DNA of 64,000 nucleotides from Molossus alvarezi. Lineage: Eukaryota > Chordata > Mammalia > Chiroptera > Molossidae. Under the pieces are notes generated by a model that was given only the letters and a program-made list of their open reading frames with translations, was not told the DNA's origin and did no database searches. The translations under genes were made by a program, and so were the position numbers. The stretch's first letter is position 1. Each line of letters opens with the position of its first letter. This document shows, piece by piece, positions 42,013-52,451 of this stretch. The stretch lies in contig CM073887.1 in the NCBI GenBank assembly GCA_037176705.1, positions 86,314,348 through 86,378,347 on the forward strand. Direction: 5' to 3'.

Positions 42013-42175
42013 TGCAGAGAGTTCCAAACAAGATGAACCCCAAGAGGCCCACACCAAGACACATCATCATTAAAATGCAAAAGGTTAAAGACAAAGAGAG
42101 AATCATAAAAGCAGCATCGGGAAAGCAGTTACCTAAAAGGGAGATCCCATAAGACTGTCAGCTGATAATCATGTA
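42013..42175 (+). mobile_element. L1 ORF1 segment in opposite orientation
   Basis: GTTCCAAACAAGATGAACCC, CAAGAGGCCCACACCAAGAC, ACATCATCATTAAAATGCAA, AAGGTTAAAGACAAAGAGAG, AAGCAGTTACCTAAAAGGGA, CATAAGACTGTCAGCTGAT: the plus sense of the ORF1 C-terminal domain. With the stub to its left it forms a 5'-inverted L1, the usual result of twin priming, with most of the element missing. Confidence 0.7.
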
Positions 42176-42189
42176 TTCTTTATCTCTGT

Positions 42190-42797
42190 GAATGGCAACA
42201 TCAGCTTCTGCATCCCCTAGCCCAGAAACCTGGGCATCCTTTGCCTTCAGGTACTCATTCATCCTTCCACAATTATTATCTGTTTTATCTTATTAATATC
42301 TCTAATTGTATCACTTTTCATTATTCTTGTCTTTCCACTTGGGTCCCCTCCTCCTTAGTTTAAATATCTATCCCTTCTCACCTAGATCATTGCAATTTCC
42401 ACCTTATTAATCCAAGTCCAGACTAGCTTGTCTTTATACACTGTTACCCCACAGTATCACAACCTGGTTCATATTTCCCCAGTAAGACTCCTTTTGGTTT
42501 TTGCAATTAAACTACATAGAATATTTTCACTTGATCTTTGTGTTGGAAAATTTTAAACATTTCTAATTTAGCAAAAATACATCAGCTTGAACGCCTTTAG
42601 TCTCTGTACCTATGATATCACTGGTACTATAGGGGGCCATGTGACTCTTCATAAAGCCCTGTGGTTCAGCAATCATATTGTTCCACCTGGAAATGTTAGC
42701 TTATAGATATTTTTGATATGCTTTAGAAAAATGTTAGGGATTTTGACTGACTTATTTACACATTATAATTCTGTTCCATTAAAATAACAGGAAATAA
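42190..42797 (+). repeat. Diverged L2 LINE, left part
   Basis: CATCCTTTGCCTTCAGGTAC, TCACCTAGATCATTGCAATTTCC, CACCTTATTAATCCAAGTCC, CCCCAGTAAGACTCC fit the L2 ORF2 end (as in 'ctggactactgcagcagcctcctaactggtctcc'). Low identity. Confidence 0.4.
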
Positions 42798-43009
42798 GCC
42801 CTGGCCAGTGTGTCTCAGTAGGTTGGAGTGTCATCCTGTACACCAAAGGTGGCAGGTTTGATTCCCAGTCAGGGCACATACCCAGGTCATGGATTTGATC
42901 CCCAATTGGGGTGCATGTGAGAGGCAAATGATCCAAATTTCTTTCTCACATCGGTATTTCTCTCTTTCCTTCCCTTCCTCTCTCTAAGATCAATTAAAAA
43001 AAAAAAATA
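42798..43009 (+). mobile_element. Type 2 Ves SINE, older
   Basis: GCCCTGGCCAGTGTGTCTCA, GGCAGGTTTGATTCCCAGTC, AGGGCACATACCCAGGTCAT, TTTGATCCCCAATTGGGGTG, CTAAGATCAATTAAAAAAA. Flanks GGAAATAAG and GGAAAATAAG suggest a short target duplication. Confidence 0.87.
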
Positions 43010-43079
43010 ATGGGAAAATAAGCTCCAATTAGCATGTTGCTGAGTAACATCAGAACATCTTATTTTCATGGGTTATTGA

Positions 43080-43260
43080 TGTTGACAATGAGACTCATAT
43101 ACTTTCTCCATACTGTTGTCTTAAAGATCATACTAAAACACAAATTTGACCCTCCTATTTCCCAGATTATGTTTTCTGGCTCTCCCACATCTCCTTGATT
43201 AAAGTTCAAACTCTTCCTGGCTTGGAGAAAGCCCTGAGTTCTTCCTTGTGACTTTCACAC
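43080..43260 (+). repeat. Diverged L2 LINE, right part
   Basis: AAGATCATACTAAAACACAA, ATTTGACCCTCC, CTCCTTGATTAAAGTTCAAA, CTCTTCCTGGCTTGGAGAAA and GCCCTGAGTTCTTCC fit L2 'cccatctcactcagagtaaaatccaaagtcct...tacaaggccctacatgat'. It continues the piece left of the SINE. Confidence 0.45.
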
Positions 43261-43276
43261 TACCCTTCTGGCAGTC

Positions 43277-43425
43277 TTTCTCCACCCAGAACCATGTGTA
43301 TCTGAATCACCTGAAATGCACATAAAAAAAAATAATAGTTCCCAGATTATTTCCCACATATGCAGAATCTGGGAATAAGGCCTAGAAATCCCCAAGCTCA
43401 TAAACATGAAAGCTGCTGACCTTCA
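43277..43425 (+). repeat. MER5A-like hAT relic
   Basis: CCCAGAACCATGTGTATCTG, AATCACCTGAAATGC, GTTCCCAGATTATTTCCCA, CAGAATCTGGGAATAAGGCC, TAGAAATCCCCAAGCTC follow MER5A order. Confidence 0.5.
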
Positions 43426-43559
43426 CCTAAGCAGTAGCTATATTTGGCCAGCGAAGTTGCTTGTCCATTCCCCCCGGGAAGCCTGTTGCCTCTTACCCTG
43501 TTTCCTACTCAAGGTGTAGCAGATGCTTCAAGTCTGTGCTTAGGTTTGTCCTTGTGCAG

Positions 43560-43830
43560 ACATTTATCCAGCTTCCCCACATACCATAGCATTTTAAGTT
43601 CTCTACATGTTTTTTCTTCTCAACTCTATTTTAGACTCTAAGAGAAGGAACCCAATTTCATTCAGTAATGTGTCCCCAGAACTTACTGTGTAGCCAATGT
43701 CCATGTATGATTATATGACAAAAAGGTGAATAAAAGTCTTTATTTGTTAAGGTAGTAAGCCTTGAAGGCAGGACCTCTGTCTCTTTTTTGTTATATTGCC
43801 AATACAGTATATGTAGCATCTGCACTCCTA
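43560..43830 (+). repeat. Two L2-like 3' end pieces in tandem
   Basis: CTAAGAGAAGGAACCCAATT ... AATGTGTCCCCAGAACTTAC at 43636-43690, and again GTAAGCCTTGAAGGCAGGACC ... TATTGCCAATACAG at 43755-43810. Both resemble 'tgagctccttgagggcagggac ... tatccccagcgcctag' of L2. Confidence 0.45.
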
Positions 43831-46019
43831 TTTTTCTCATTACATGCTTACGATGCTGGGTTTAGTCACAAGAATTTTATCCGAATTCACAAGTTCAGTA
43901 AGCCCGTGTTAGCATTATCTAAGTATAGCTAAAGGGTCATGGCCAAGTGCTGTACCATGAAATTCTTGGTTGCTAAGCCTACACTTGTGATTATAATGTT
44001 ACACTTACTATCACCACCAATAATGTGCCCAAATAGTAATAATACTTAGCTAGCAATATTGACATTTTTATTACTATTACTTTCAGTCATGATTGAATTT
44101 CTATTCTAACTACATCAATGCAACCCGATTTTCTTTTCATATCCTGCTAAATATGGGATGAAAATAAGTGGGAAAAAAAATTGCTTTTCTTTTCAGTTTC
44201 CATGGAAATGGAACCTTGTGTTTTTAAGCAGGAAAAAAATGCTGACAGAAACCTGAAAACAACCTGTTTTTTCTCTCTCCCCACTTCCCCTCCACATGCA
44301 CACACAAACATGCACACACACATATTCATATACATAACAAACATATACCACAAAAGTTTATTCTGTCAAATCTTGTCAAAACTGGAATACATTTTGATAC
44401 TTTTTCTGCTTCAGTTAATTTCTATTACCTAGTGGTGTTTTTCTTACCAGAAAAAGGTAAACACTGCCTAAATGCATGGTTATGATAAATATTTCAGAAA
44501 TGAGAAAAGAGCAATTGTGTCACATTTTCAAAATATGCTACGACTCACAAAGTTATAAAGACTTTACTTCTCTAAGAACTGGTGTTTTAGTAACATTAGA
44601 AAGTAGACAGTTTGTATTTCTTATTGTCTTGCCAATCTGTATTTTATGTAATTCTGTGCCATCTGTTGGAATCATTCATATAACTTGTCAGGCACATGGA
44701 GTATAGAGGTAACTAACTGCATTATTCTTTACTGGTATGAATGAATTAGGTCATTTGTTGGAAAAGTGGATTCAATTTCTTCTGTCCTCTGAAAAGCTGA
44801 ATTTGCTTTTGGAAATACCATCCCCCATGAGGGCTGGATTGATTTGACAGTTTGATTTATAGTATTAATGTAGAAAGTAATTTAGTTATATACCTGTGAG
44901 ATTAGTGAATATCTATTCCACTTATATCAGCTAATGCTACCATGGCTATTATTAACTTTGATTTTCATGTGTTTGTAAGTAACACCATTCTGCAGTATAT
45001 TTACATTCTTGGCATATGTTAGCATTGTCTGTAATCCTAATAAGTGGTCATGACTACAAATTGTGCTAACTCTTTTGGTTTCGTGTGCACACTTGTGTTT
45101 GAATTGCTGCTGTTAATACTACCACTGGTGGTAATATTACATAACTTGCATTTGATCCTAGCAAAAGTGACAATTATAGAAAAGTCTTTGAGAGCAGTAC
45201 CAGTTTTACTAATTATTCTCTCTGTCAATGATGTCTTGTCTTCTTTTGGACACCCTGTTCAATCAATTATAATTTATAGTTTATTTTTTTAAATACATCT
45301 TGAGCAGGGAGTGAAATGATAAATTTAATGAAAAATGCCGTGGTCTGACAGCACATAAAATCTGCAACCAGTATAGATGCTTATTCTGGCTCCTACTTGT
45401 ACCCCCTGTTTACTGCTTCAGCGCTGTCCCCATTTTTCTCTGTGATGAGAAGGCCCAACGATACTGAAACCGCTCTTGTTCCATTTAGGGTTTGCTTCTT
45501 ACCTGTCTTGTAACTGTGTCATCCCCACCCCCAGAGGGATCCAAATTCTTTCCACATGAGGAATAACATATCTTCAAGTTTTATCCCCCTAGCTTTTCTA
45601 GTAGAGGTCGAATCCAATTTAAATGAGTTTGATGAGATTTCAAAATGGCAATAGTTCATCTAAATCTTTTATATATGAAAGCCATTGCATCAATCTCTAT
45701 TTATTCAGCCTTTCCTTGGTTACTATAAGGGAAAAATTAGACAAAACATCGAGGCAATGTCCACACAGCTCCTGCAGTCTGAGGCAGGCACATTCCGACT
45801 GGTTCCTACCATTATTTTGTAGGTGACTATTTATAAACTTAAGTGAGTAATAGTGGAATTCAAAAGGCAACTGATATTATTGATCACAGAAGTGGTCTTC
45901 CAACCCCAGTTCCAGTCCTTTCTGCTAAAGGAAATGTATGAGATGTTAGAAGGAATTAACTGGACAAGTTAATGATGCTGACAACACTAAAAAGTGTTTG
46001 ACAGAGTTAAGATACCTTT
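43831..46019. other. Unique sequence
   Basis: No gene or recent repeat recognised over about 2.2 kb. Short frames (44476-44706, 45044-45292) have no identifiable domain. Confidence 0.35.
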
Positions 46020-46200
46020 TCACATTTATCATTTCATTTAATCTTTTGAAAAGTGCCATGAAATAGTCTGGGCAGCTATTATTTTAATTCCAATTTTATA
46101 AATCAGTTCTCTGAGTTTCAGAGTTCCAGGATCAAAACTGAGTATGGTAGCATTGAGATTTATTTCTGTTTTATGACTCTGCAGTCATGAACTGGTTCAG
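46020..46200 (-). repeat. MIR SINE (minus)
   Basis: CATTTATCATTTCATTTAATC, TTGAAAAGTGCCATGAAATAG, GGGCAGCTATTATTTTAATTC, CAATTTTATAAATCAGTTC, CTGAGTTTCAGAGTTCC, AGGATCAAAACTGAGTATGG: MIR complement order. Confidence 0.65.
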
Positions 46201-46553
46201 CAAATGGTTAATGAGTGATTAATTTATGGCCTGGAGCAGATTGTAGAGTATAAAATAAAACAGTTCTTCCCCTGAGAAGGATTTTGATAAATACACATTT
46301 TCTCCACTGTGTAATACTCATTTCCAATGTCATAGCAGGGACCTTCATGGTTCAGTGCTCTGAGTGTTCTCCTAGTTTGCTGGCCCCTTAGCTTGACTTG
46401 TCTTCATGAGAAAAACAGTAACAGAGGGTCATAATTTGGATCCGGTGGAACTGTCAGTGAAGCGCACTCTACAGAAGCAACCTGTAGGTTGAGCCTAGTG
46501 AAGTCAGCCATGTGAAAAATGCAGGGAAGGGTGCTCTAGTTAAAAGGTAAAAC
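46201..46553. other. Unique sequence
   Basis: Nothing recognised. Confidence 0.3.
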
Positions 46554-46554
46554 A

Positions 46555-46748
46555 GGTCCTGGTCAGGTATCTCAGTTGGCAAGAGCATAATTTTGATAGG
46601 CCAAAGTTGTGGGTTCGATCCCCAGTCAGGGCACCTACAAGAATCAACCAATGAAGGCATAAGTGGAACAACAAATCTATGTTTTTCTCTCCGCCCTTTC
46701 TCTCTCTCTCTTTAAAGTCAATCATCAATCAATCAATCAATCAATCAA
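46555..46748 (+). mobile_element. Old Ves-related SINE with ATCA-repeat tail
   Basis: GGTCCTGGTCAGGTATCTCA, GTTGGCAAGAGCATAATTTTG, GTGGGTTCGATCCCCAGTCA (good B box), then a non-standard middle (CAACCAATGAAGGCATAAG, GGAACAACAAATC), CTCTCTCTTTAAAGTCAATC and (ATCA)n at 46727-46748. The middle differs from both main types, so this is a third, older variant. Confidence 0.75.
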
Positions 46749-46789
46749 AATACACAACATACATGAGGTGCTGTTGTGGGAACCCACCT

Positions 46790-47110
46790 CAGGAATGTGA
46801 CCAGCATGACCAGAGGGAGAAGCAAGAAAGAGGGAGACTTAGACCAGCTGGAGAGTCGGCGGAAGCCAGATCACATGGGCCCTTGGTGGGTCACCAAAAA
46901 GATTTGTCTTTAACAAAAGAAGCTGAGGAATTACTTAAATGAGAAAAGTGATATTATCTGATTTATGATCATTTTGGCCACCATGTTGCAAATAAATGGA
47001 GGGGCAAAGAAGGAAGCCGGGAGAGATCAGCGTCCCTAACAGACAGCACTTTGTGGGTGTTTAGGTGAGAAATGGTGGTAGCTGGAGGATCAAGGTAGTG
47101 AGGGAGAGGA
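46790..47110 (-). repeat. L2 LINE fragment (minus)
   Basis: GCCAGATCACATGGGCCCTTG, AAAAGTGATATTATCTGATT, CATTTTGGCCACCATGTTGC, AATGGTGGTAGCTGGAGGAT fit the antisense L2 ('cagatcatgtagggcctt ... agtgacatgatctgactt ... cactctggctgctgtgtgg'). Confidence 0.6.
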
Positions 47111-47754
47111 GATATACATGGTTGCAAAGGAAATCTCATGGGGCTATGTTACCTTGACCCAAGAAGAGTGACTATTTATTCATCTTTTTTCTGTGCTGTC
47201 TCTCATCTCTGTGGTCTAGCCTTCCTTCCCTTGAAATGTCTGCATCACCACGGCAGTTGCCTCTAGCATTCGTACATAGGAATTACTGTTTATCTCTAGT
47301 AACCCCTCTTAGTCACCAATCCAACATTTTGAAAAATATCACATTATACTTAGAAAAGTATTAAAATGTGAGTAATAAAATGATTAAAATATAAACTGTT
47401 TTTATTATAATTAAATGCTATAGTAAAAAAGATAATTCTTTTAGAAATAAATTGCCTGCTGAAAACACTGGTAAGCAGGATTTCCTTCAATAGAATTCAT
47501 TGCTTTATATCAGGAAAATACATTATTATGGACTGTCAGGTGGGATTTAGAAATAGCAGTGATACATTTTAGTGGAATTAATGTAAGTGGATTTATGCCT
47601 TGTAATTTCTGAGCCTGATTGGCCAATTTGTATTCTTATAGGGAAATCATGTTTAATAAACATAGTCCCGAACTGATTCTCAGAAAATGAGATTTTGCTG
47701 CCTTTAAAATTGTATGTCACTTTTTTGGGGTAGTTATATTAGGTTGTGTTTTAA
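47111..47754. other. Unique sequence
   Basis: Nothing recognised. Confidence 0.3.
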
Positions 47755-47770
47755 AAATTGAGTTCTTATA

Positions 47771-47978
47771 GCCCGGCTGGTGTGGCTCAGTGGTTGAGCA
47801 TCAACCCATGCATGAGGTCACTGGTTCCATTCCTGATCCAGACACATGCCCAGGTTGTGGGCCCAATCCCCAGTGGGGGCATGCAGGAGGTGGCCAATTG
47901 ATGTTCTCGCTCATCGATGTTTCCATCTCTCCATCTCCCTTCCTCTCTCTCTAAAAATCAATAAAAAAATTTTTTTTT
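47771..47978 (+). mobile_element. Type 2 Ves SINE
   Basis: GCCCGGCTGGTGTGGCTCAG, GTGGTTGAGCATCAACCCAT, GGGCCCAATCCCCAGTGGGG, GCATGCAGGAGGTGGCCAAT, CTAAAAATCAATAAAAAAA. The target duplication AAATTRAGTTCTTATA lies at 47755-47770 and 47979-47994. Confidence 0.95.
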
Positions 47979-48120
47979 AAATTAAGTTCTTATAAATAAA
48001 TTATAATAAAAATTGGCCTTCCTTCTTAAAGTATGACAGATTAGTCTGTCTAAATTTGAATTCAATAATAACATATAGTGAACCAAAATGTTTGTAACAT
48101 TTTATTCTGTTATCACTTTT

Positions 48121-48368
48121 TTTTTGTTTTTTTCTGTTAATCTTCACCTGAGGATATTTTTCCATTGATTATTAGATAGAGTAGAAGGGAAGGAGGGAGA
48201 GAGAGAAACACCGATGTGAGAGAGATTGGTTGGTTGCCTCCATCATGACCCAGAATGGGGCCATGGATCGAACCTGCAACCCAGAAAAGTACTCTTGACC
48301 AGGAATCAAACCTGAGACCCTTTGGTCTGAGGGCCAACACTCTAACTGCTGAGCTAAACTGGTCAGGG
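48121..48368 (-). mobile_element. Chimeric SINE, minus
   Basis: TTAATCTTCACCTGAGGATA and TTTTCCATTGATTATTAGATAG (type 1-like end), GAGAGAGATTGGTTGGTTGC, CCATGGATCGAACCTGCAAC and TTGACCAGGAATCAAACCTG (type 2-like middle), GAGCTAAACTGGTCAGGG. Flanks TGTTATCACTTT and TGTAATCACATTT look like a degraded target duplication. Confidence 0.82.
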
Positions 48369-48453
48369 ATGTAATCACATTTAAAAAAATACTGGCTAGT
48401 TCACTTTTTTGTAATTTGTAAGAAGAAAATATTATTTTCCCAAGGATTGTGTG

Positions 48454-48473
48454 GTGTGTGTGTGTGTGTGTGT
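48454..48473 (+). repeat. (GT)n microsatellite
   Basis: About ten GT units. Confidence 0.9.
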
Positions 48474-48844
48474 AAATCTAATTTAAAATAATGGATAGTA
48501 GGGTGCTTAGTGCTCTCTTTTCCTGTGTTTATTGCCATCATCAGTGAGGGTTCACTTTCTCATGTGACTTTTTCTTGCAGTCCCTTCAGGAACTCCGACT
48601 AAATATGTGCCCCAACACACCGTGTTAACTTCAACTTTTCAGTTCTCTAGCACCATGGTACTTCCTGAGACATTTGGGGGGGGGGGTGCACGTTACACTG
48701 GCTTTATAATGTGAGTCTAATGAAACTATAGCAGATAAAGGATCTAGTCTCTCATTTGACATCTAGGAAAGCCCAAACCCTAGGCAGTTTTGGGAAAGGA
48801 GAATAGGCAGTGGGAAGACGAGCCATGGCTTTGCTGGTTGTTAT
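48474..48844. other. Unique sequence
   Basis: Contains a G8 run near 48678. Nothing else. Confidence 0.3.
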
Positions 48845-48960
48845 CTGGTCTTTACAAAGAGTGTGACACTGGCTCCTGAACCTCTCTGAGCATTTATTTT
48901 ATCTGTAAAGTTAATATGATATAGGATTACTCTGAGGACTAAATTAAATAAGACATGCAA
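48845..48960 (+). repeat. MIR SINE, 3' half
   Basis: CTGAACCTCTCTGAGCATTT, ATTTTATCTGTAAAGTTAAT, AGGATTACTCTGAGGACTAA, ATTAAATAAGACATGCAACA: MIR core end. Confidence 0.55.
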
Positions 48961-48977
48961 CAAAATACTAGATGCAG

Positions 48978-49184
48978 CCTGGCCGGTGTGGCTCACTGGT
49001 TGAGCGTCGACCCATACACCAAGAGGCTGCCAGTTTAATTCCCGGTCACAGCACATGCCCAGGTTGTGGGCCTGATCCCCAGTGGGGGGCATGCAGGAGG
49101 CGGCCAATCCATGTTCTTTCTCATCAGTGTTTCTATCTCTCCCCCCCTCTCCCTTCTTCTCTCTCTAAAAATTAATAAAGAAAA
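48978..49184 (+). mobile_element. Type 2 Ves SINE
   Basis: CCTGGCCGGTGTGGCTCACT, GGTTGAGCGTCGACCCATAC, GGGCCTGATCCCCAGTGGGG, GGCATGCAGGAGGCGGCCAA, CTCTCTAAAAATTAATAAAG. The target duplication AAAATAYTAKATGCAG lies at 48962-48977 and 49185-49200. Confidence 0.95.
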
Positions 49185-49380
49185 AAAATATTATATGCAG
49201 AGTAATTTTCAATAATTATGACTCATTATTATTTGGTCAAATATCCAACATGTTACCTATACATATAGCTACTTAATAATAATTTTGGTTGAAGTGAAAC
49301 CCAAATAAAATTGCTGTCTCACATTAGTGAAATATCCAAAGGTGGTCTTAGTTCAGGTTCAACTGGAGAGAAGGCTGGGG

Positions 49381-50095
49381 AAAAAAAATCTATCTCTTCT
49401 CCCCCTCTTATACTTGCTCCTCCTCCTCGTTCTCCACCTGCTCCTAATCTTGCTCCTGTTCTTCCTTATTTTCCTCTTCCTCCTGCTCCTTCTGCTCCTT
49501 CTCCTCCTATTCCTCTTGCTCTTCTTTCAGCTCCTGCTCCTCCTCCTGCTCTTGCTCTTCCTACTCTTCTTCTTCCTCCTGTTCCTCCTGCTTCTTCTCT
49601 TTCTGTTCCTCCTCTTCCTGTTCTTTCTCCTGCTTTCTTGTTCCTCTGCTCCTCCTGCTCTTGCTCCACCTCCTGCTTCTTCTTCCTGCTTCTCCTGCTC
49701 CTCCTTCTCCTTCTCACTTTCTCTGTCTCTCCCCCTCTCGTTCTTCCTGTCATTCTGTCTCTACTCCTCTCTGCTTTAGTCTCTGCCTGTCTGTTTCTGT
49801 CCTATTTGTCTTTGTCTTTATTGATCTCTAAAACTATCTCCCTTTGTTTTTCTCTCTTTGTCTCCTTCTTCCTGCCTCTGCCACTCTTCTCTCTACCTCT
49901 TTGCATCTGTTCCTTTCTTTATTTCCCTGTCTTTCCCTTCACCCTCCTTCTCCTGTCTCTTTCCTGCTCTGAGTCTCTTCTCTTTCCCTCCTTCTCTCTG
50001 TCTTTCCGGCTCTGTCCCTCTGTTTCTGTCCCTTCACCTATTCTGTCTCCCTGCCCCCTACTTCCCTTTGTGCTGTTCATAATTCTTGGTAGACA
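49381..50095 (+). repeat. 700-bp pyrimidine-rich (CTCCTG/CTT)-like tract
   Basis: Almost purine-free on the plus strand. The left half (49395-49730) is an imperfect CTCCTGCTC / CTTCTTCCT repeat with triplet rhythm; the right half (49730-50080) is CTGTCTCTTTCC-like. Triplet rhythm keeps several frames open on both strands (up to 265 codons from 49311), giving Pro/Leu/Ser- or Arg/Glu/Gly-rich strings. These are composition effects, not genes. Long polypyrimidine tracts with mirror symmetry can form triplex (H-DNA). Confidence 0.93.
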
Positions 50096-50289
50096 GAATG
50101 ATTTCTGACAGGTTTACATGGAAATCAGTGTTGGTGATCTCACAGAGAATTCTACCTCTCCATATCTCCCGCGAAGCCTACTTACCCCAGTCCCTCCGGG
50201 AGTGAGTGAAGTCTCCCCAGGTCTGGAGCCAGAAGTTTTGTTATACCCACATCTCTTAGCCTCAGTGTGGATGTGTTTGATGATACATG

Positions 50290-50560
50290 CTGTAGCTTCT
50301 TATGTGTGTACTATGTAGTAGGCCTGTGCTGTACATTTTAATAATCTCATTACATCCTCATAACATCTTTGAGAGTTTAGAACTATATTTATTCCCTTTC
50401 AACAAATGAGAGAATGGAGGTTTACAAAAATTAAGTATTTTGCCCTGGGTATATCAAGTAGACAGCTGAGCTGGTGTGAGAAAATAGCCTGGCCTAAGCC
50501 CATGTTGTTATTCTATGCATGCCCCTGCCTCAGGAGGAATTTGAATTCTCTGGGTGTCCA
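50290..50560 (-). repeat. MIR SINE (minus)
   Basis: TACTATGTAGTAGGCCTGTG, TTTTAATAATCTCATTACATCC, TCATAACATCTTTGAGAGTT, CAACAAATGAGAGAATGGAG, AAGTATTTTGCCCTGGGTAT, GACAGCTGAGCTGG follow the MIR complement. Confidence 0.65.
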
Positions 50561-50699
50561 TTTTTCATCTATAAAACGAGGTGTTTGATTTAGATATGTA
50601 TACTGTTTAGTCCTTATAATCTTAATTTTGACGTTTAGTTGCAGTATGTTATAAATATATTGAGCATTTTTGGTTCTTCCCCAATAGCTCCCAGTTACC

Positions 50700-51040
50700 T
50701 TTTTTTTTTTTTTTTTTTTAACAATAATGTGTGAGATTTTATTTAATGCATTGTTTCAGACCTTCCAGAACTCCCAGGAACACAGAGAGAAAATTAACAT
50801 TGGTTGCCACTGCGTACACAGAAGTGTTGACTCTTCTAACCCAGCCCCACATCTGCCTTTCCTTTCAGAATAAGGGGCTGAAGTCTAGACTTCTCATTCT
50901 CAGCAACATGCCCAGCATACCATGGTTGTACAGCTGAAAAACTTAAGAAGTAGTGGAGTGACCCTCTTCGTAATCTTTGGATATTCTAACTGAAAGTTCC
51001 TGCAGACATAAATATTTATACCTGCCCTGTTCTTGACTTT
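50700..51040 (-). pseudogene. Likely processed retrocopy (3' part of an mRNA)
   Basis: A pure T20 tract at 50700-50719 reads, on the minus strand, as a poly-A tail. Immediately before it (in minus sense) is GCATTAAATAAAATCTCACA, with an AATAAA about 20 bases before the tail, the normal spacing of a cleavage signal. The 300 bases upstream are not L1 or SINE. Short open pieces (for example FQLEYPKITKRVTPLLLKFF) may be the end of a coding region or 3'UTR; I do not recognise the parent. The right boundary is unclear because a SINE begins at 51043. A 3'UTR-only copy is also possible. Confidence 0.5.
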
Positions 51041-51042
51041 TT

Positions 51043-51243
51043 CCTGCCTGGCTGGTGTGGCTCGCTGGTTGAGCATCAACCCATGCACCGAGAGGTCGCT
51101 GGTTCGACTCCTGGTCAGGGCACATGTCCAAGTTGTGGACCAAATCCCCTTAGGGGGGCATGCAGGAGGTGGCAAATCGTTCTCTCCCATTGATGTTTCT
51201 CTCTCTCCCTCTCCCTTCCTCTCTCTCTAAAATAATAAAGAAA
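51043..51243 (+). mobile_element. Type 2 Ves SINE
   Basis: CCTGCCTGGCTGGTGTGGCT, CGCTGGTTGAGCATCAACCC, GGTCGCTGGTTCGACTCCTG, GGGGGGCATGCAGGAGGTGG, CTCTCTAAAATAATAAAGAA. Target duplication not resolved. Confidence 0.92.
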
Positions 51244-51336
51244 ACAAACTCTTTTTAAGTTAATTTTATGATTTTTGTTTCTCTTTATTTTTCTATTTCC
51301 TTTGAAGAGAACATCTAATTTATTCTCTAAGTTGGG

Positions 51337-51360
51337 GTGTGTGTGTGTGTGTGTGTGTGT
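51337..51360 (+). repeat. (GT)n microsatellite
   Basis: Twelve GT units. Confidence 0.93.
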
Positions 51361-51519
51361 ATTTTTTGTATACTTTAACAACTTGAATTTCCTTTGTTAA
51401 AATGTTTATCATCACTGATATTTTGTTCTAATGAATTGAAAAGGAAAACTTTAAATGTCATACTTATGTGACATTTAGCCAATTTTATGCGGTGCCGGTT
51501 TAGATAAGTATTTTTAAGG

Positions 51520-51930
51520 CTTTGATCTTTTTTCTGGAGTAGTTTAATATTTATAGCAAAACTTAGGGGAAGGTACAGAGATTTCCCATATACTCCTGCC
51601 TCCACCTGTGCACAGCCTCCCCATGATCAACATCCCCCACTAGAATGGTGCATTTTTTTTACAACTGATGAACCTATATTGACACATCAATCATCCAAAT
51701 TCATAGTTTACAGTAGGGGTCACTATTGATGTTGACAATCTCTGTGTTTGGACAACTGTACACTGACATGTGTCCATGGAAACAGTACCATACAGAGTAC
51801 TTTCACTGCCCTAAAATCCTCTGTGCTTACTTGCCTGTTCATCCCACCTTACATCCCCATACCTTGGCAACCACTGCTCTTTATACTGTCTCTAAAGATT
51901 TTATGAGAGTTTTTAAAAATTGATATGTTT
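51520..51930 (-). mobile_element. Ancient L1 3'UTR (L1M type)
   Basis: GGAAGGTACAGAGATTTCCC, CCATATACTCCTGCCTCCAC, GTGCACAGCCTCCCCATGAT, CAACATCCCCCACTAGAATG, CTGATGAACCTATATTGACAC, CAGAGTACTTTCACTGCCCT, AAAATCCTCTGTGCTTACTT, CCTTGGCAACCACTGCTC: the antisense L1M 3'UTR wording. Confidence 0.7.
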
Positions 51931-52451
51931 TTTATTTCTTCTAGCAATGGATGCAATATGATTTAAATTTCCTTTATCAGGAAGTTGAATAGTTATTTTT
52001 ATTGTAAAAACTCCATTTCAGAGTTAATTTCCCCAAAGGAGCATGTGTCACAACTCTGATATAATTGCTGGTGCTTAGGTCAGAAATAGAAAAATTCGAA
52101 TAGCACTGTTAATTATTATTTTGTCTTCTAAAAATAACTCGTTAATTCAATAGTGTTTTTTAAATAGTTTTGCAAAGTATTATATTAGTAGTAATTTGAC
52201 ATTAATTCTAAAATCCATGTTTGAAATGATTCAACTCTTACCTGAGACATGATTCCACAGTGCCCTCTGGGTGGGCTCTTTAATGAGTCAGGGTCCTCAT
52301 GCACAGTTACTGGGACTCCATGTTACCCCTCGAGCTACTTTCTTAGAGTGCTCTGAGTTAGGTCTCTAGCTTCTGAACCTTCCTTTCAAGGTGTGAAGAT
52401 GGTTTGCAGTTAAGACCATTAGCATAGCATTGTGTAAATGAATGTACTACA
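51931..52451. other. Unique sequence
   Basis: Nothing recognised. Confidence 0.3.

Noticed and set aside
49311..50108. A 265-codon open frame and several long overlapping frames on both strands.
   Set aside because: They arise from a stop-poor polypyrimidine tract with triplet periodicity. Pro/Leu/Ser strings on one strand and Arg/Glu/Gly strings on the other have no domain structure.
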